Assembly (NCBI RefSeq): GCF_000003855.2
Contig: NW_003101677.1
Span: 3,136,389-3,200,388, forward strand
DNA length: 64,000 nt
From: Blastomyces gilchristii SLH14081
Taxonomy: Eukaryota > Ascomycota > Eurotiomycetes > Onygenales > Ajellomycetaceae
Reading direction: 5' to 3'
Part shown: in pieces, positions 35,401 to 48,153 of the stretch
Layout of the letters: every line of letters begins with the position of its first letter
How positions within the stretch are numbered: the first letter of the stretch is position 1
Translations under genes and position numbers: made by a program
The notes under the pieces: model-generated
Databases searched by the model: none
Seen by the model: only the letters and a program-made list of their open reading frames with translations
Told to the model about the DNA's origin: nothing

Positions 35401-36750
35401 ATGATATTATCAGAAATTCAAACTTCTCTCATTATATATTAAACACAGTTCATGATACTGACAGTTCATCTACACAGATCTGTCAATATTCTGAGAGAAG
35501 ATCAATCTTTAATAGATATTAAGCATTTTCAACTGTATTCAACTGTTGTTGAATTGATGATAATAAGTATATATTCTTGATTATAAGCCTATTGAGTGCT
35601 TGATAATTAATACACATCTATCACTTCTCATCTGTCTTTTTCATGAATAGAACTGGGAAGCTTTACACACTTGATAAGAGTTATATGAGACTATATTCTA
35701 GAAGGTCTGTGATCTGATATTTCTGTTCTTCAAGATGCATTTGTAACAGGGAATATGCATTTTAATTAACTGGTTTCACATCTCTTATGTCAATCTTATA
35801 TACAAATCCTTGTTTCAGCAGTAATTCTGATGAAAGATCTGTTTAGAANNNNNNNNNNNNNNNNNNNNNNNNNNNNNNNNNNNNNNNNNNNNNNNNNNNN
35901 NNNNNNNNNNNNNNNNNNNNNNNNNNNNNNNNNNNNNNNNNNNNNNNNNNNNNNNNNNNNNNNNNNNNNNNNNNNNNNNNNNNNNNNNNNNNNNNNNNNN
36001 NNNNNNNNNNNNNNNNNNNNNNNNNNNNNNNNNNNNNNNNNNNNNNNNNNNNNNNNNNNNNNNNNNNNNNNNNNNNNNNNNNNNNNNNNNNNNNNNNNNN
36101 NNNNNNNNNNNNNNNNNNNNNNNNNNATCAGTGAATGAATCTTTGAAATCAATCAAGTCTGAGAATAAAGATCATATTTCACATTCTGCAGCCTCTCATG
36201 CTCAGATATAGCAAGATCATTCTTCAAAGTGCAAGAAAACTCCTACTCTTACAGATGATACTAAATATCAGTTATCAGATAATCTTATATATCAGAGATT
36301 CTTCACTCAGTGAATCTCTTTCAGTCTTTGAATTATATAATTATTAATATATTGTGTAGAAGCTTCTGTATTCACTAACACTTTTGCAGTCATCTCTCAA
36401 TTCTTACTTAAGTGTTCTCTATACATTAATATTTCATATCTTAAGATATTGAGATAAGCATCTGCTTCTTCATTCTCACTCACATCTTATTCAGAAGCCT
36501 GCTTTCTCTTAATATTCACAGAATTCAGAGAGTCATCTAACATAGACATCTCTTTCACTTTGAAGACTTTTCATAGAATATCAGTGAGTGTCTTCAAGAT
36601 CACTGATTCTGCTAGTTTTTTAACTTTCTTACTTCTCTTGACTATATATGCTGTGTGTAATCTTTTGCATCATGATTTTAATATTCACAGTTAAAGCAAT
36701 CTCAATACTTACAATATCAAGATTTTCACTCAGAGAATTTCTTTTTCAGG
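32470..36750 (-). pseudogene. Element B pol relic: protease, RT, RNase H, integrase
   Basis: Collinear with element A pol. RT active site at 35306-35317 reads YLND. RNase H near 34950-34600. Integrase zinc-binding segment open at 34145-34366. Integrase core near 33890-33640. A GC-rich pocket (gaatgcgcggatgc) near 33540 corresponds to the HPRIP patch of Gypsy1. The protease and RT start region is partly missing in the N gap 35849-36126. Confidence 0.82.
35849..36126. other. Assembly gap (N)
   Basis: 278 undetermined bases in element B pol. Open frames that cross it are artefacts. Confidence 0.99.
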
Positions 36751-38271
36751 AGATTCAGCACTTTAGCAATGATATATAAATGTAGATTCATTATATTCAG
36801 ATATATAACTTGTGTTATAGAAGTCTAATTACTTATTCTTCACTGAGACATACTTGATTACAGTATTTTCTGTTATAATTGACTCTCTTATTTCTGCATA
36901 ATAAGAATATTATATACTTCTTTCACTGTGTCTGATTACAAGGTTAAGTATTTTCATGTCACTCTTAACTCAGATATAAGATTATGAATAAAGATCTGTA
37001 AATAGAAAGATGTTAAAAGCTCTTCATTCAATACAAGATAGTATAAGCTGAAGTGTGTAAAGTATGATATAAGATCACTCACTTATCTACACTCAGTGAA
37101 GTGTTTATAACACTTGTCTCATATATTCACTTTCTCAAAGTTATACAAGATTCATTTGAAAAACTTATTTCATATTCATAAGAATGAATATCACTCTGAG
37201 TCTGTGAGATTTATCTTTTCATCAGTCATTAATAATGACTTCACTTTTCTGTGTAGAAATGCAGCAGATCTTAAGACTTGTTAAAATTTTATTAACTATC
37301 TGTCTGTGAGTTTATATTTGATTTAATAATATAATTACATCTGACTTAGTCAGCTGATTACAGCATTATTTTTTCAGTTATTATTGATACTTAATGACTT
37401 CAGCAGATCTCTCAGCTTAATATATCTCATGCTCAGATTCTCATTCTGCACAGTGATCTCAGATAATGTGTACACTTCTGATAAGAGTGTGAATGATTAT
37501 AATAAGATCTTTAGGTTCAGTGCAGTCACTTATCTGTGTAAATGTTCAATCTCTCACTGCAGATCTACAACCTGGTTTTCTCCATTCTTATTAATAATGA
37601 TGATTGTGTCAGTGAAGCTCTTTATAGTGAATACTTAATTCACAGTGAATATCAATTGTTACTTAGCTTTCATCTCAGTCTGCCACTGTGTACACAAGAT
37701 CTTGATCTTGTTTAGAATTCTTATACACATACAGAGCTTCAATTTCAGTTCAGCACTCTCAGCTGTTTTTCTTATTGCTTCAAGTAAACTCTCTGAGAGA
37801 TTCTGCATATCTTTCAGTTCAGATAGCAGAGAAGAATGTTTATATTGACTAGAGAAGATGTTCATTTCAGTGATTTCTTATTGATTATATAATGTCTATC
37901 ATTATATCATTATATGATTTTATTATTATATAATTTCTGATTTCTGTTTCCTGTTATCATTGTACAACTCTGATGATGATCACTCTTCTTTTATTCTTCT
38001 AAGTAGAGAGTGGTCTTCTTTGAATCTGATTCACTACTCACATTTTCTTTTTCACACCTCATCTATTTGCATACATGACATTCATCTGAGTGTGAAGTTT
38101 TTCTTTAATAAGTAGAGCAGTATCAATCAGATGCTCTTTCACTTACTGCTTCTTTATATACTGTCTTTTGAGATGTTTTAGAATCACACTGACATGATAA
38201 CTATGAATCACTTTGTAGATGAAATTATCACATTCTGAATAAGCCTGCACTTCTCACTAGTTTTTAGACAT
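36751..38271 (-). pseudogene. Element B gag relic
   Basis: It starts near 38271 (MSKN), 10 bp from the LTR as in A, and is collinear with A gag. Readable pieces include 37659-37865 (ELKDMQNLSESLLEAIRK, coiled-coil-like). Stops throughout. Confidence 0.7.
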
Positions 38272-38280
38272 GCTACTAGA

Positions 38281-38446
38281 TGTGATTCAAAGGTTGCTTG
38301 AGCCAGTGTACGATTACAGGCATACGCCGGCTTCTTATATACATTATCTAAATTAATTAGTGACCGCTAGAGCCTCTTTACATTCGTAAGCATGTTCAGA
38401 AGCGGCCGCGTTATTATCCGGCAGTCGTACGTTCTTCCGAATCACA
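38281..38446 (-). repeat. Element B LTR (5' relative to pol)
   Basis: 166 bp from TGTGATTC to GAATCACA. The outer right half keeps gcggccgcg and tcgtacg; the inner left part is partly converted. Confidence 0.92.
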
Positions 38447-38559
38447 CACTGATACTTCTTTCATTATCAATTCTTTATTAAAAACAATATATCTTGTAAT
38501 CTCAAGCTTTTAAGTCACAGAGTCTCAGATATAATATTGATACAATTCTTAATATTTAA

Positions 38560-39560
38560 CTAATTATTATTTCTTATTATCAGTTCTATCTGTGAGCTTA
38601 TTAGTAATTTTCAGGTTCTTCTTATACACTTTGCATTCTCATCTGTGTATTCAATGAGCAGAAGGTTGAACACCTGTTCAAGCTTTAAAAAGAGATAATA
38701 AGGTCTCTCTCTGACATCTGTAAATCTTCATTGATATTGAGAACATGTTAATCATTATAACTGTAGCTTGAATAGCTTAATCTCAAAGCTTTCTTATGAG
38801 TCTGCTGTTGAATAGTAAGCTTCTTGTCTTTTCATCTATAATATGATTAACATGCTCTGCAGAGCCATTGAACTGTGATGTATCAGATGTAGTGATCTTA
38901 TATGTGATTTCTTTTCACTGACAGTAGGTCTTTAATTCATCACTTTTAAAGTCATCTTCATCATCTCAGTGTAAAGTCTCAATTCAATGTTGAGTAGTGG
39001 TCTTAATTTCATTAATAAAGGTTATTAAATATGCAGTAATCTCACTCTTTGATGTTATAAGAATAATTCACCTGTAGTATGTAGTATCATCTGTAATACT
39101 CATTTAATAATTAGCTCTTCTCTGAGTGGAGAGATTGGCTTCATTATATAATATATAGCTGTCACCTGCAAGGTCTATAAAGAATCTCATTGCAGGTTTA
39201 ACAGTTCTCATCATTGATATGAATATTGAATGTATCATTTTTATCTGTATACAGATCTTACAGAATAGTAAAGCGCTGTCACTCTTAATTCTTATTCTCA
39301 GTTGTAAATCTGCTGCTAATTTAGCAATATTCATAGATTTGAGATGATCAAGCTTTTAATATCATTGTAATATCATGTGTTCAACAATCTTGATATTCTT
39401 ATTAAGCAATACTAGCAGAGAATTCTTTTTCTCTGCAGATTATAGAATTTTTACAGGTTTAAATTCATCATTTAGTATTATAAATTGAATCAAGTCTCTA
39501 GTCATTGATTATTTTTTCAGAATATAGATATTCTTATCACTCAATTTATCAGTAAAACTG
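38560..39560 (-). pseudogene. Copia integrase relic
   Basis: The core is read at 39334-39104 and beyond, with a FFIDLAGDSYILYNEA stretch and, nearer 38850, SDTSQFNGSAEHVNHII. The latter corresponds to the conserved region around the catalytic Glu of copia integrases (usual pattern PQQNGVAER). A C-terminal piece near 38640 (TGVQPSAH) matches the post-core conserved segment. Broken by TGA, TAA and TAG. Confidence 0.72.
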
Positions 39561-39613
39561 AATATCTTGTCAGAAGAGATTAGCAAGATTGAATGAGTAT
39601 TTCTATAGATCAG

Positions 39614-40260
39614 TTACTTATATGTATAACTCTGATGTATAAGCTTTTCAAAACTCATAAGATTAATCTTCAGCTTGGAAACATAGTGAACATTCTGCAG
39701 TAGCAGATTCGCTTCTTCAACTGATATATTTATCTGCTCTATAGCTGTTACAGAAGCTGTTGATCTGTCAGTTATTTTCAATATAACATTAATCTTCTGC
39801 AGCACTATCAATATGAGATCCTTGTAAGATGTAGCATGAGCACTGAATTCAGAGTCCAGAACCCAGGTATCTTTATCAGTTTGATCAGTAGAATAGACTC
39901 TCTCTGTTATATGAAATACTTGCTTGATAACATTATGAACTGGCGCTGAGCCTGTTTCATCCTCATTCTTATTCTTACTGCAGCTAGTAGAATGTTTTTC
40001 AGAAAATTTCAACCAGTAATCTGTTTGAATGTAATCAATCTTTTGACAATGATAACACATTTTAATAGTATTATTACCCTTTCTATCTGACTTGATGAAA
40101 TCTTTGTCCTTGTTCTCAGAGACCATCTTCTTCTTCTTATTCTTTTTATTCTTTCTGTTGAAATCTTGAGTGTTATTTGCAGGATTTTTTGTGAATTCAG
40201 TATTTGCTTCATTTGCAGCGGAGAGCTGTAAAAGAATATTGCAGCACAGGCTTATAAAAT
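39614..40260 (-). pseudogene. Copia gag zinc knuckle and protease relic
   Basis: An open stretch of 170 codons (40126 to 39614) holds CYHCQKIDYIQTDYW: a CCHC knuckle with two ligands decayed (His to Tyr, Cys to Tyr). Then DTWVLDSEFSAHAT follows, the copia protease motif WVLDSGAS.H with Glu for Gly. It ends with LLQNVHYVSKLKINLMSFEK, the conserved LxxVxYVPxLxxNLLS pattern upstream of copia integrase. The integrity is unusual here but the motifs are damaged. Confidence 0.85.
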
Positions 40261-41290
40261 CGTTCTCTAAGAGTTGAGTATTATCTTTGTCACTTTAATT
40301 CATTTAATTTCTTATAAATGAGGCTCAATCTCTGTTGACTTCTGTAAGCAGTCTGTCAAAAAACACGACATTCAGAATCTCATATTCTAGATGAATATAA
40401 TCAGTTCTTATGACAATCAGATTTTCAATAAAAGTGTAATCTGAGTCTTTTAACTTAGCAGTCATACTAATCAGTTGCTTAAATAAACAGGTTCTGCAGA
40501 TAGCAGATCTCTCAGAAAAGTTATTCTCTATAATAGTTTATAGAGTATAAGCAGATAACTTGAATTTCTTGAGTATAGTGAAATAAGTCTTGGCCTGTGA
40601 GACAATTGCATATCACATGTAATTACATAATCAAAGATTGCATTCTTTTCAGAAATGTTGCATGTTCATAGTAACATTCTCACTAAGATCATTATCTTCA
40701 AGAATATCATCAGTTTCAGACTGCTCTGTAGTCAGAAGAATTTCCTCTCTTCACATTAAGTAGTTAATGAATTCAGTGGGAACTATTGATCTTTTGATAA
40801 GTCTTACTTGACTTCTGAATTCTTTAAGAACTTTTATTATAACAGATATCTTTTCTTTCTATTGAAGATATTCTGTCAGGTTCACTTTTATCTCATCATC
40901 TGCAAGAGTCTCACTTCTACTGATCTTTATTCACTCAATCTCATGCTGAAGTCCTGCAATTTCAAGCCGTATATGAGTCTTCTCACTCACTGAGCTATTG
41001 TTATTTCAGTTACTTAAGTCTCTTACATTGTCTGACATCTCACTGATATCTTCAACTAAGTCTTTATATTGATTGTTGAACTTATAAGACTGTTCTTTCA
41101 CAATCATGTTATTCATCTCATAAGCCTCTGAGACAGTCACTTTTCACTTCATTGTAGGTGTTGATAAGCTTATACTCAATTCTTCTTATGCTTCAGATGT
41201 TTGTGAATTTCTTCTCCTATGTGTTAGCATGTAATTCTTCATTAAGTCAGACTTTTCACCTGATCTCAGGTTTATCATGAGTTCAATCAC
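40261..41290 (-). pseudogene. Copia gag N-terminal relic
   Basis: Collinear gag-type sequence upstream of the knuckle, without a long frame. A GC-rich spot with intact CpG lies near 40970. Confidence 0.5.
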
Positions 41291-41400
41291 TCAATAAATC
41301 ATCTAGGCATGCTTGTAACAACACATGAAGATGTCAATTGACATGTTATTACAGTTATTCATTGCTTGTAAAGAGCTTCATAATCTCTTGAAGAATAATA

Positions 41401-41529
41401 TTATTATGTTATATTATAATCTAACTACGCGAGTTACACTAAATGAATAGATTGAAGTGGCACGTGACTAGAGTAGGTGTAGTAATCACTAACATATTTT
41501 AAAAGCTCTTTGTAAATAGCTGTATCAAG
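41401..41529. other. Unassigned spacer with intact CpG
   Basis: Contains actacgcgagttacac and ggcacgtgac. No element recognised; possibly older unique DNA. Confidence 0.3.
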
Positions 41530-42615
41530 ACTGATCAGCAGAATCATGAATTTCATATTTAATCTTTAATCTGATCTTATAAATTTCTTTATGTGAATTC
41601 TACTGAGACTAATCATCAAAAAAAAAAAAAAAAAAAAAAAAAAACATGTAAAGAGACTATTAATCAGATTTTAAAATAAAAGTATAACTTAGAAAAATTA
41701 AGAAAGTAATTTTACTTAATTTTATTTAGTCTTATTCTTAGTATAAAGTGACTATTTTTAGAGATTTTAAAGTTTTTTATTTAGCCTATTTTTAATTTTT
41801 TTAAAAATAATAATTTTTGATAATACTTAAATAAAATTTAAAGTGATTTACAGTAAAAAAATGAATTTAAATTAAGAAGTGAGAAAAATCATTATCTTAT
41901 TTTTAACATGTAATAAAAGTAGATAGTAGATTTTACTGAGATAGTATAAAACTACTATTTAATTTTAATACTGTGTAATAAAATTAAGTAAATTGATAAT
42001 AAAACTATTAAATATTCTGATTCTAATTTCAGACATAGTTATAACTTATATAATCAGTTTAACTCTACTAATACAATCTTCAACTATTTTACAGATTATA
42101 GTCTGAAGTAGACTGACTATATACTAGACTAACTGCTGAGACTGTAAATTTCATATTTCATTTCATTTAATCTAATTTTATATATTTCTTGATATGAATC
42201 TCACTGAGATTAATTATTAAAAAAAAACATGTAAAGTAACTATTTATCAGATCTTAAAATAAGATCATAACTTAGAAAAAAAATAAGAAAGTAATCTTAT
42301 TTAATCTTATTTAGTCTCATTCTTAGCATAAAGTTACTATTTTTTAGACATTTTAAGGTTTTTTTTAGACTATTTTTTAATTTTTTTTTTTTTAAAAAGT
42401 AACACTTTTTGATAACACTTAAATGAGATTTAAAGTCTTAAATGAGATTTAAAGTCATTTAAAGTAATAAAAAGATTTTAAACTAAGAAGTGAAAATCAT
42501 GGTTTCATTTGAAAAATATAATAAAAGTAGACAGTAAGTTTTACTGAAATAGTATGAGACTACTATTTAATCTTAAAATTATGTAATAAGATCAATTAAA
42601 TTAATAATAAAATTA
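41530..42615 (+). repeat. Repeat family X: two direct arms with hairpin core
   Basis: Two related AT-rich arms (about 41549-42020 and 42143-42612) share the order: caacatgtaaag-type A-rich tract, tagtcttattcttag-like block, poly-T block, and a taataataaaatta end. Between them lies a core near 42030-42140 (ctgattctaatttcagac). An inverted third arm continues at 48507-48751 and 62615-62890. No coding capacity. It could be a MITE-like or foldback element; class unknown. Confidence 0.65.
41617..41644. repeat. Poly-A run
   Basis: An uninterrupted A run of more than 20 bases inside arm 1 of family X; the second arm has only nine A at the same place. Confidence 0.9.
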
Positions 42616-42774
42616 AATAAAATCGCTCTATGTTTCTGAAATGAAAAGTTATTATTATATGTATTTAATTATCACTTCTTTATATTTTCTATGTACTTAT
42701 TATCTTGATATAGTCTCAACACCTGTATCTTCTCCTGTATAATTAATACTTAACCTGTATTTAACATTACACAA
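42616..42774 (+). mobile_element. SINE3, left part (5' truncated, split by element E)
   Basis: Matches SINE2 from its body near 53840. Its 3' part resumes at 48412 (acaagaactc...) with an AAT tail to about 48506. The tRNA head is missing. Confidence 0.88.
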
Positions 42775-43031
42775 TCTGGCGGGGTGCGCCCGATCAATCA
42801 TATAGACTATTCCGTTCCACTTCATAGATTCTTCCGCTCCACTCTCGAACACGTACACTCCGATTCTCGGCCATTCTCGATCGCCGATCCTCGGCCACCA
42901 CATACGTGTATAAATATTCATCTCAATCACTGATTTCTACACTTTCTCTTTCTTTCCTTCTCTAATGTTTTTCTCTTTGTTATATAAGACCTATAATATT
43001 ATACCAATCTATTCAGTGTAGACTTCTTACA
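42775..43031 (+). repeat. Element E 5' LTR
   Basis: The outer 150 bp is CpG-rich (for example cgatcgccgatcctcgg). The inner end is converted (accaatctattcagtg against accgatttattcggcg in the 3' LTR). Confidence 0.94.
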
Positions 43032-43356
43032 CTAGAAAAACATTCATTGTCTTCTTATTAGAAATGATTATTCATGCATCATCTTCTTATTAGAGATGAT
43101 TATTCATCAAGATATCTGAACACATAACAATATGTAAGAAATAGAGAAACAGTCAAACAGTTAAGCAGACACTGAGTTCTCAGATAGAAGCTTGCTTATC
43201 AGTCACTCTGATCTCATAACAAGATCTTACAAAGAGAGTAAGATCTTATAAGAGAATATCAGTGAAAGACCTGAGAGTTCTGATACTTCAGATGTATGAG
43301 ATATTTATATAATTATGATTTCACAGATATCACACATTTAATGATCAATATACCCA

Positions 43357-44480
43357 TGTCTAACAATAGTATGAGAGAACTCTCAAACACAAGCATAGAC
43401 ACAGTGTCACAGTGACTCTGAGCAATGTTGAAATTATAACAATAATAAATAGCTAATATGCATGCAACTCAACAACATCAATATGAAGAAATTCAACAAT
43501 TATCTCAATAAGAAACTCTTGCACAGACAATTTCAACATCTATAGAATTAAATATAAAAGTGCTGAAAGAATGCTTAGATACTTCTACATATTTCAATAC
43601 TTCTGATCTCACTCTCTACTCATCATGAAGAATGAAAGTGCTCATGAAACTGAGTGTGAATGAAGATATCATCAGTTCACTAATCAATCAAGATTGATAT
43701 ATTAATGAATGATTGAAGGATCGCATGAAACAGAAGTTTCATTCATGAATGAAAGCATGTGAACCAGCATTGCAAACACCTGACAATATCATCAAACATC
43801 TTCATATTCTGTTTTAAAACACTGCCATGCAATAGAAAGCATTAGATTGATTACAGAGTGTCTGACAGAGAAACACTTCTCTTACAACATTCATCTCTGA
43901 CTTCAACACCAAGATTCTAGAAGTAGATGATTAATCTTGAGAGAATTGAATGAAGAATAACATGCTTAAGAAGACATTGACTTTCAAACTCTTACAGGCT
44001 CTTGTAAGTGTAGATAAAGACCAGACTTATAAAGGCTTCTGCACACAGCTCTGAACATTGAATGATCATCTTATCAAGCTCAAGAGTATACAGAACAGTG
44101 ACAGATGATATTACATTTCAGTCACTCACACACCTGCACTGAAGAATAACAACAATGATGCAGATGCTATGAACTGAGTAGACTCAAATGTCTATATATA
44201 AGCAAGGGTCTTCACTGTTCAAACAGGCTTCTGAGTCTCTGAGATCACTCTTGAAGAAGTCACTGATTAATATTAACATGAAGTGTGCATCAACTGTAAC
44301 TGATCAGAACACATTACTTTCAACTGTCAATCAATCTATGTGTCTTCATACTCAAGATCAGTGCCTTCTTATTCAAAGGATGAATCAGTGCCTGTCCGCG
44401 CCAACCATGTTATATTAGAGAAAGATTTGAAAGATAACTATAAGAATGCCCTGATGAAACAGGGAAAAGATTCACTTCTG
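43357..44480 (+). pseudogene. Element E gag relic
   Basis: The likely start is ATG 43357 (MSNNSMREL). Capsid-like Leu/Asn/Thr-rich sequence follows, then a zinc knuckle at about 44288-44330 in the form C-x2-C-x4-H-x4-C (CINCN, stop, SEHITFNC) with one TGA inside. A region with intact CpG (gtccgcgccaacc) lies near 44395. Several TGA stops at Trp/Arg positions. Confidence 0.75.
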
Positions 44481-44536
44481 TTCAAATTTGCAAACAGAAG
44501 CTTGAACAGGTCAGATGACAATGATTTGAAGAGAAG

Positions 44537-44860
44537 ATGACAATGAATACAATTCATGTATCTACTGTGATTGATAACATGTACAATATGAAAGCCATGA
44601 TAGACAGCAGTCTATGTCACTATGCAATGATAAAATCTTCAGTTGTAAGACATCATAATCTTCAGTGTATCTCTTTATCAAAATCTCAACTTCTCACAGG
44701 ATTTGATGATCTGAAAGATGTTTGTATCTGTTACATGATAAAACTAAACATAGATATGAGAGAACATCAATGTGAAGATGCCTACATATATAAAGTTAAT
44801 AATCTTAATTATAATCTTATGTTAGAACTTGTCTGACAATCTGAACAAGATATCTTGTTA
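44537..44860 (+). pseudogene. Element E retropepsin-like protease relic
   Basis: 100 codons are open. AMIDSSLCHYAMI matches the aspartic protease pattern (D-S/T-G) with the Gly replaced by Ser. LLTGFDDL and YKVNNLNYNLMLEL match downstream retropepsin motifs (DLILG-type). This protein would process the polyprotein; it is inactive if read as is. Confidence 0.75.
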
Positions 44861-47800
44861 AATGCTTAAAACAGAAGCTTGATATTCTCTAATGATGATA
44901 GAATTCATGAAGATGATATTCACAAGACTATGAATCTTACACAGATCTCTGTCAACACTTATAAAAGACTCTGAAAAAGAAGTCATTATCAAAATCACTG
45001 ACAGAGTTGCTGACAAGTTCACTGACAGCAGAATCATGTGTTAATCTATTTCATCAGTCTGACTGATATCAAAAAGGCTCTAGAAAAGTTATTCTGTGTT
45101 ACAATAACAGATTCTCATATGAAACTCTCTTAATAATATCATGAATATCTAGATGTCTTCTGATAAGATAATATTATGAACATACCTCTCTTACAAGGTT
45201 CTGAAATGAATCACAGTATCAAGTTAGAGAAAAAGAATGATAAGAACTCTGAATCATCATGAGACTCTCTTTATAATATATCTTGAGATGAACTTCTTCT
45301 TCTTCAAAAGACACTCAATGATCTGTTGAATAAAGAATTCATATATATTAGTAACTCTTCTGCTGCAGTCTCTATTCTCTTTATAAAGAAACCAGGTGAA
45401 GAACTCTGATTCTGTGTGAATTATCAAGGATTGAACAGAGTAACAAAGAAAGACTGTTATTCTTTATCTCTTATCAATGAAACTCTAGCTCACATTGAAC
45501 AAGCTCAATAGTTTATAAAGTTAGATGTTATCACTGTGTTTCATAAGATTCACATCATTGAAGAAGATGAGTGACTTACAGTATTCTGAACACAATATGA
45601 TCTCTTTAAATGAGTAGTGACACTCTTTGAACTGTCTAATACTCTCAGTACATTTCAGAAGTATATCAACTGAGCACTTCAAGACTTTCTTGATGAATTT
45701 GTATCTGCTTATCTAGATAACATTCTCATCTTCACTGATAAATTCAGAAAGAAATATCAAGAGTATGTGCAAAGAGTATAACAATGACTACAAGAAGCAG
45801 AACTATCAATTGATATTAACAAGTGTAATTTTGAAGTTAAGAGTACTAAATACTTAGGTTTCATCATAGAAGCTGGTAAGGAGATCTGAATGAATTCTGA
45901 GAAGATCTTCACTATTCTTGAATGAGAGGCCTCACACACTGTGAAAGATGTATGAAGCTTCATCAAATTTACTAACTTCTATCAGTGATTTATATGAAAT
46001 TTCTCAGATATCATGAGATCACTTACATAACTTACTAAGAAAGACTCAGTATTTCAATGATCAGCAGATACTGCAGCTGCATTTATACAGATGAAGAAGA
46101 TATTCATTAATACCTCTCTGCTGATAACATTTGATTCTGATTATAAGACAGTCATTGAAGCTGATTCCTCTAACTACATGATAGAAGAAGTGATATTACA
46201 ATATAATAATAAAGATGTTCTACAATCATGTGTCTTCATATCTAAGAAACTGAGTCCTGCTGAATGAAATTATGAGATCTATGATAAGAAACTTCTCACA
46301 ATCATACACTGTTTAGAAGAATGAGACTCTGAACTCTGAAGTGTCTCTGAATTTGAGATAGTCATAGATTATAAGAATCTCAAATACTTTATAACTATCT
46401 ATAAACTCACTGAATGACAGATGTGATGATCTGAGTTCTTAAGTCACTTTCATTTTATAATACACTACTATTCTGGCAGTCAGAACTCAATGACAGATGC
46501 TCTCTCACAATGAGAGTAAGATATATCATTCAATATAACAGATACTCACTGAATGAACTGAGAGCACTGGCTCTTGAATCTGAAAATACTAGTTAATCAA
46601 GATGAAACAGCTCACAGCACTATACATACTTCTCTGATTAGAACTGTCACTGATATCTCAACTTCTTCTGAATCTACATTAGATGAGCTATAACATAGAG
46701 CAGCTTAAACTGATGAACTTCTTCAAGCACTCACTGAAGCAGTATAACAAGAAGTATTCTGATTTCTCTCAGAATTACATGTAAGAACTGACATCTCAGA
46801 ATGTTCAATTAATGATAATAACACTCTATAATTCTGCAAATGATACTGAGTCTCTCACTCTGAATTCTTACACACCTGAATAATGCAAGAGATACATGAT
46901 TCATGTATAACTGATTATTCAGGCTGTGAACAACTGTATATAATAGTCTCTCAAGAGTTCTATTAACCTGAGATATTAAACAGTATCAGACACTTCATCT
47001 GAAACTGCAACTACTGTTCTTCTGTTATCTCATAAAAGAATCATAGAAAAGATCTACTGAAATCACTCAATATTTCTGATAGAATCTGATAAGATGTAGT
47101 AATTGACTTCACTGTTAATTTATCTGAGAGTAAGAGTTGTAGAAACATTCTGATCATCATTGATTAACTAAAGATATAATATTGAAATCTTGTAATAAGA
47201 TGAATATTAAACAAGTCACTGAAGCCTTCTTACAGAGTTCATTCTATCAGATATATGAGTTACTGAGATTAATAGTATCAGATAAGAACTGTCAATTCAT
47301 GAGCACTCTCTGAATAAGAATCTGTCAAGTTCTCAAGATTATACATCATCTGTTAACTGTCTATCACTCTGAGACTGATGATACATCAGAATAGATAATT
47401 CAGACAGTAAAGAACTATCTCTGTAAGTTCTGCAATCACTTATAAGATGATTGACATGATCTGCTTCTACACACAGAGGTTACTATTAATGAATAAGATG
47501 CTGTTTCAATAGATATAAGCCTGTTCTTTCTTACATATAGTTATCACATGAAGATGTTGAATCTTCTAGAGATCATACAGTTCATACTGAACTCTCATAG
47601 TCTGATTCAGATTACTGATAATATAGTAATGAAGCTCTGAGATATCTGTGATTAAGCAGAGATCTTTATAACAACTGTGAAACATGATCAAGAGAATTAA
47701 ATCAATGTTCACTGAGATCTCACTGAACAATATAAGATAGAAGATCTGATATGATTGAATCTTAAGAATATATGAATCACATGTTCATCTTGTATACTAG

Positions 47801-48150
47801 ATTACTGTCATATTAGATATAAAGTGATAGAAGTTCTAGATAGCTATAACTACTGTCTTAACACATCATCAGAGATTCATAATGTATTTCATACAAGCTT
47901 GCTCTGCTGCACTGTCACTGATCTATTCTCTTCTCAACTGACTTCTGACTGACAGTCACCAGACATCATAGAAGAAGATAATGAGCTTGAGTGAGAGATT
48001 AAGAATATTCTTGATGAGAGACCCCGCGGCCGCAGCTGACAATATCTCATGAAATGAGTCAGCTACAATCAACTGATCTGGACTCTGAGTTCCGCATTAT
48101 CTGAAACAGTGGCCCTTGACTGATGAGAACCGCTTCTGGAAGAAGGGGAC
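44861..48150 (+). pseudogene. Element E pol relic: RT, RNase H, integrase, chromodomain
   Basis: RT has SILFIKKPGEEL near 45370, VNYQGLN near 45418 and YLDNILIF at 45710-45733 (second Asp changed to Asn). RNase H has FDSDYKTVIEADSSNYMI near 46130 and SPAE...NYEIYDKKLL near 46255. The integrase core runs 47090-47560 (ELPRLIVSD-like near 47260). The chromodomain, about 47985-48130, shows EIKNILDERPRGRS, QYLMK and SALSETVALD, with expected Trp codons read as TGA. Stops are mostly TGA. The chromodomain would tether integration to heterochromatin (known for the family). Confidence 0.88.
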
Positions 48151-48153
48151 TAA

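Larger units (their letters stand above)
30183..38446 (-). mobile_element. Element B: full-length Ty3/gypsy retrotransposon, family GA
   Basis: Same layout as element A: 166-bp LTRs at 30183-30348 and 38281-38446, a + strand accessory ORF next to the left LTR, and - strand pol and gag. It is collinear with A over its length apart from the N gap at 35849-36126. The flanking bases do not give a clear duplication. Confidence 0.92.
38447..41400 (-). mobile_element. Truncated Ty1/copia retrotransposon
   Basis: Gag, protease and integrase relics in copia order read on the - strand. Reverse transcriptase and both LTRs are absent; the left end is cut where element B ends. It is the only copia copy in the window and keeps more CpG than the gypsy copies in places. 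The right border is approximate. Confidence 0.8.

Noticed and set aside
35796..36156. Open frames across the second N run
   Set aside because: Artefacts of N bases inside element B pol.
30178..38451. A target duplication for element B and for the right end of D
   Set aside because: Flanking bases (aataac and cactg) do not match convincingly, and the border of the D LTR overlaps the comparison. Left open.
41617..41644. Poly-A run as evidence of a processed gene or LINE tail
   Set aside because: It lies inside an arm of repeat X, at the place where the sister arm has a shorter A run; no retrotransposed sequence ends there.
42700..42930. Open frame on the - strand over the E 5' LTR
   Set aside because: It overlaps the junction of SINE3 and the LTR, so it cannot be an ancestral gene; it is open because the LTR end is CpG-rich and poorly mutated.
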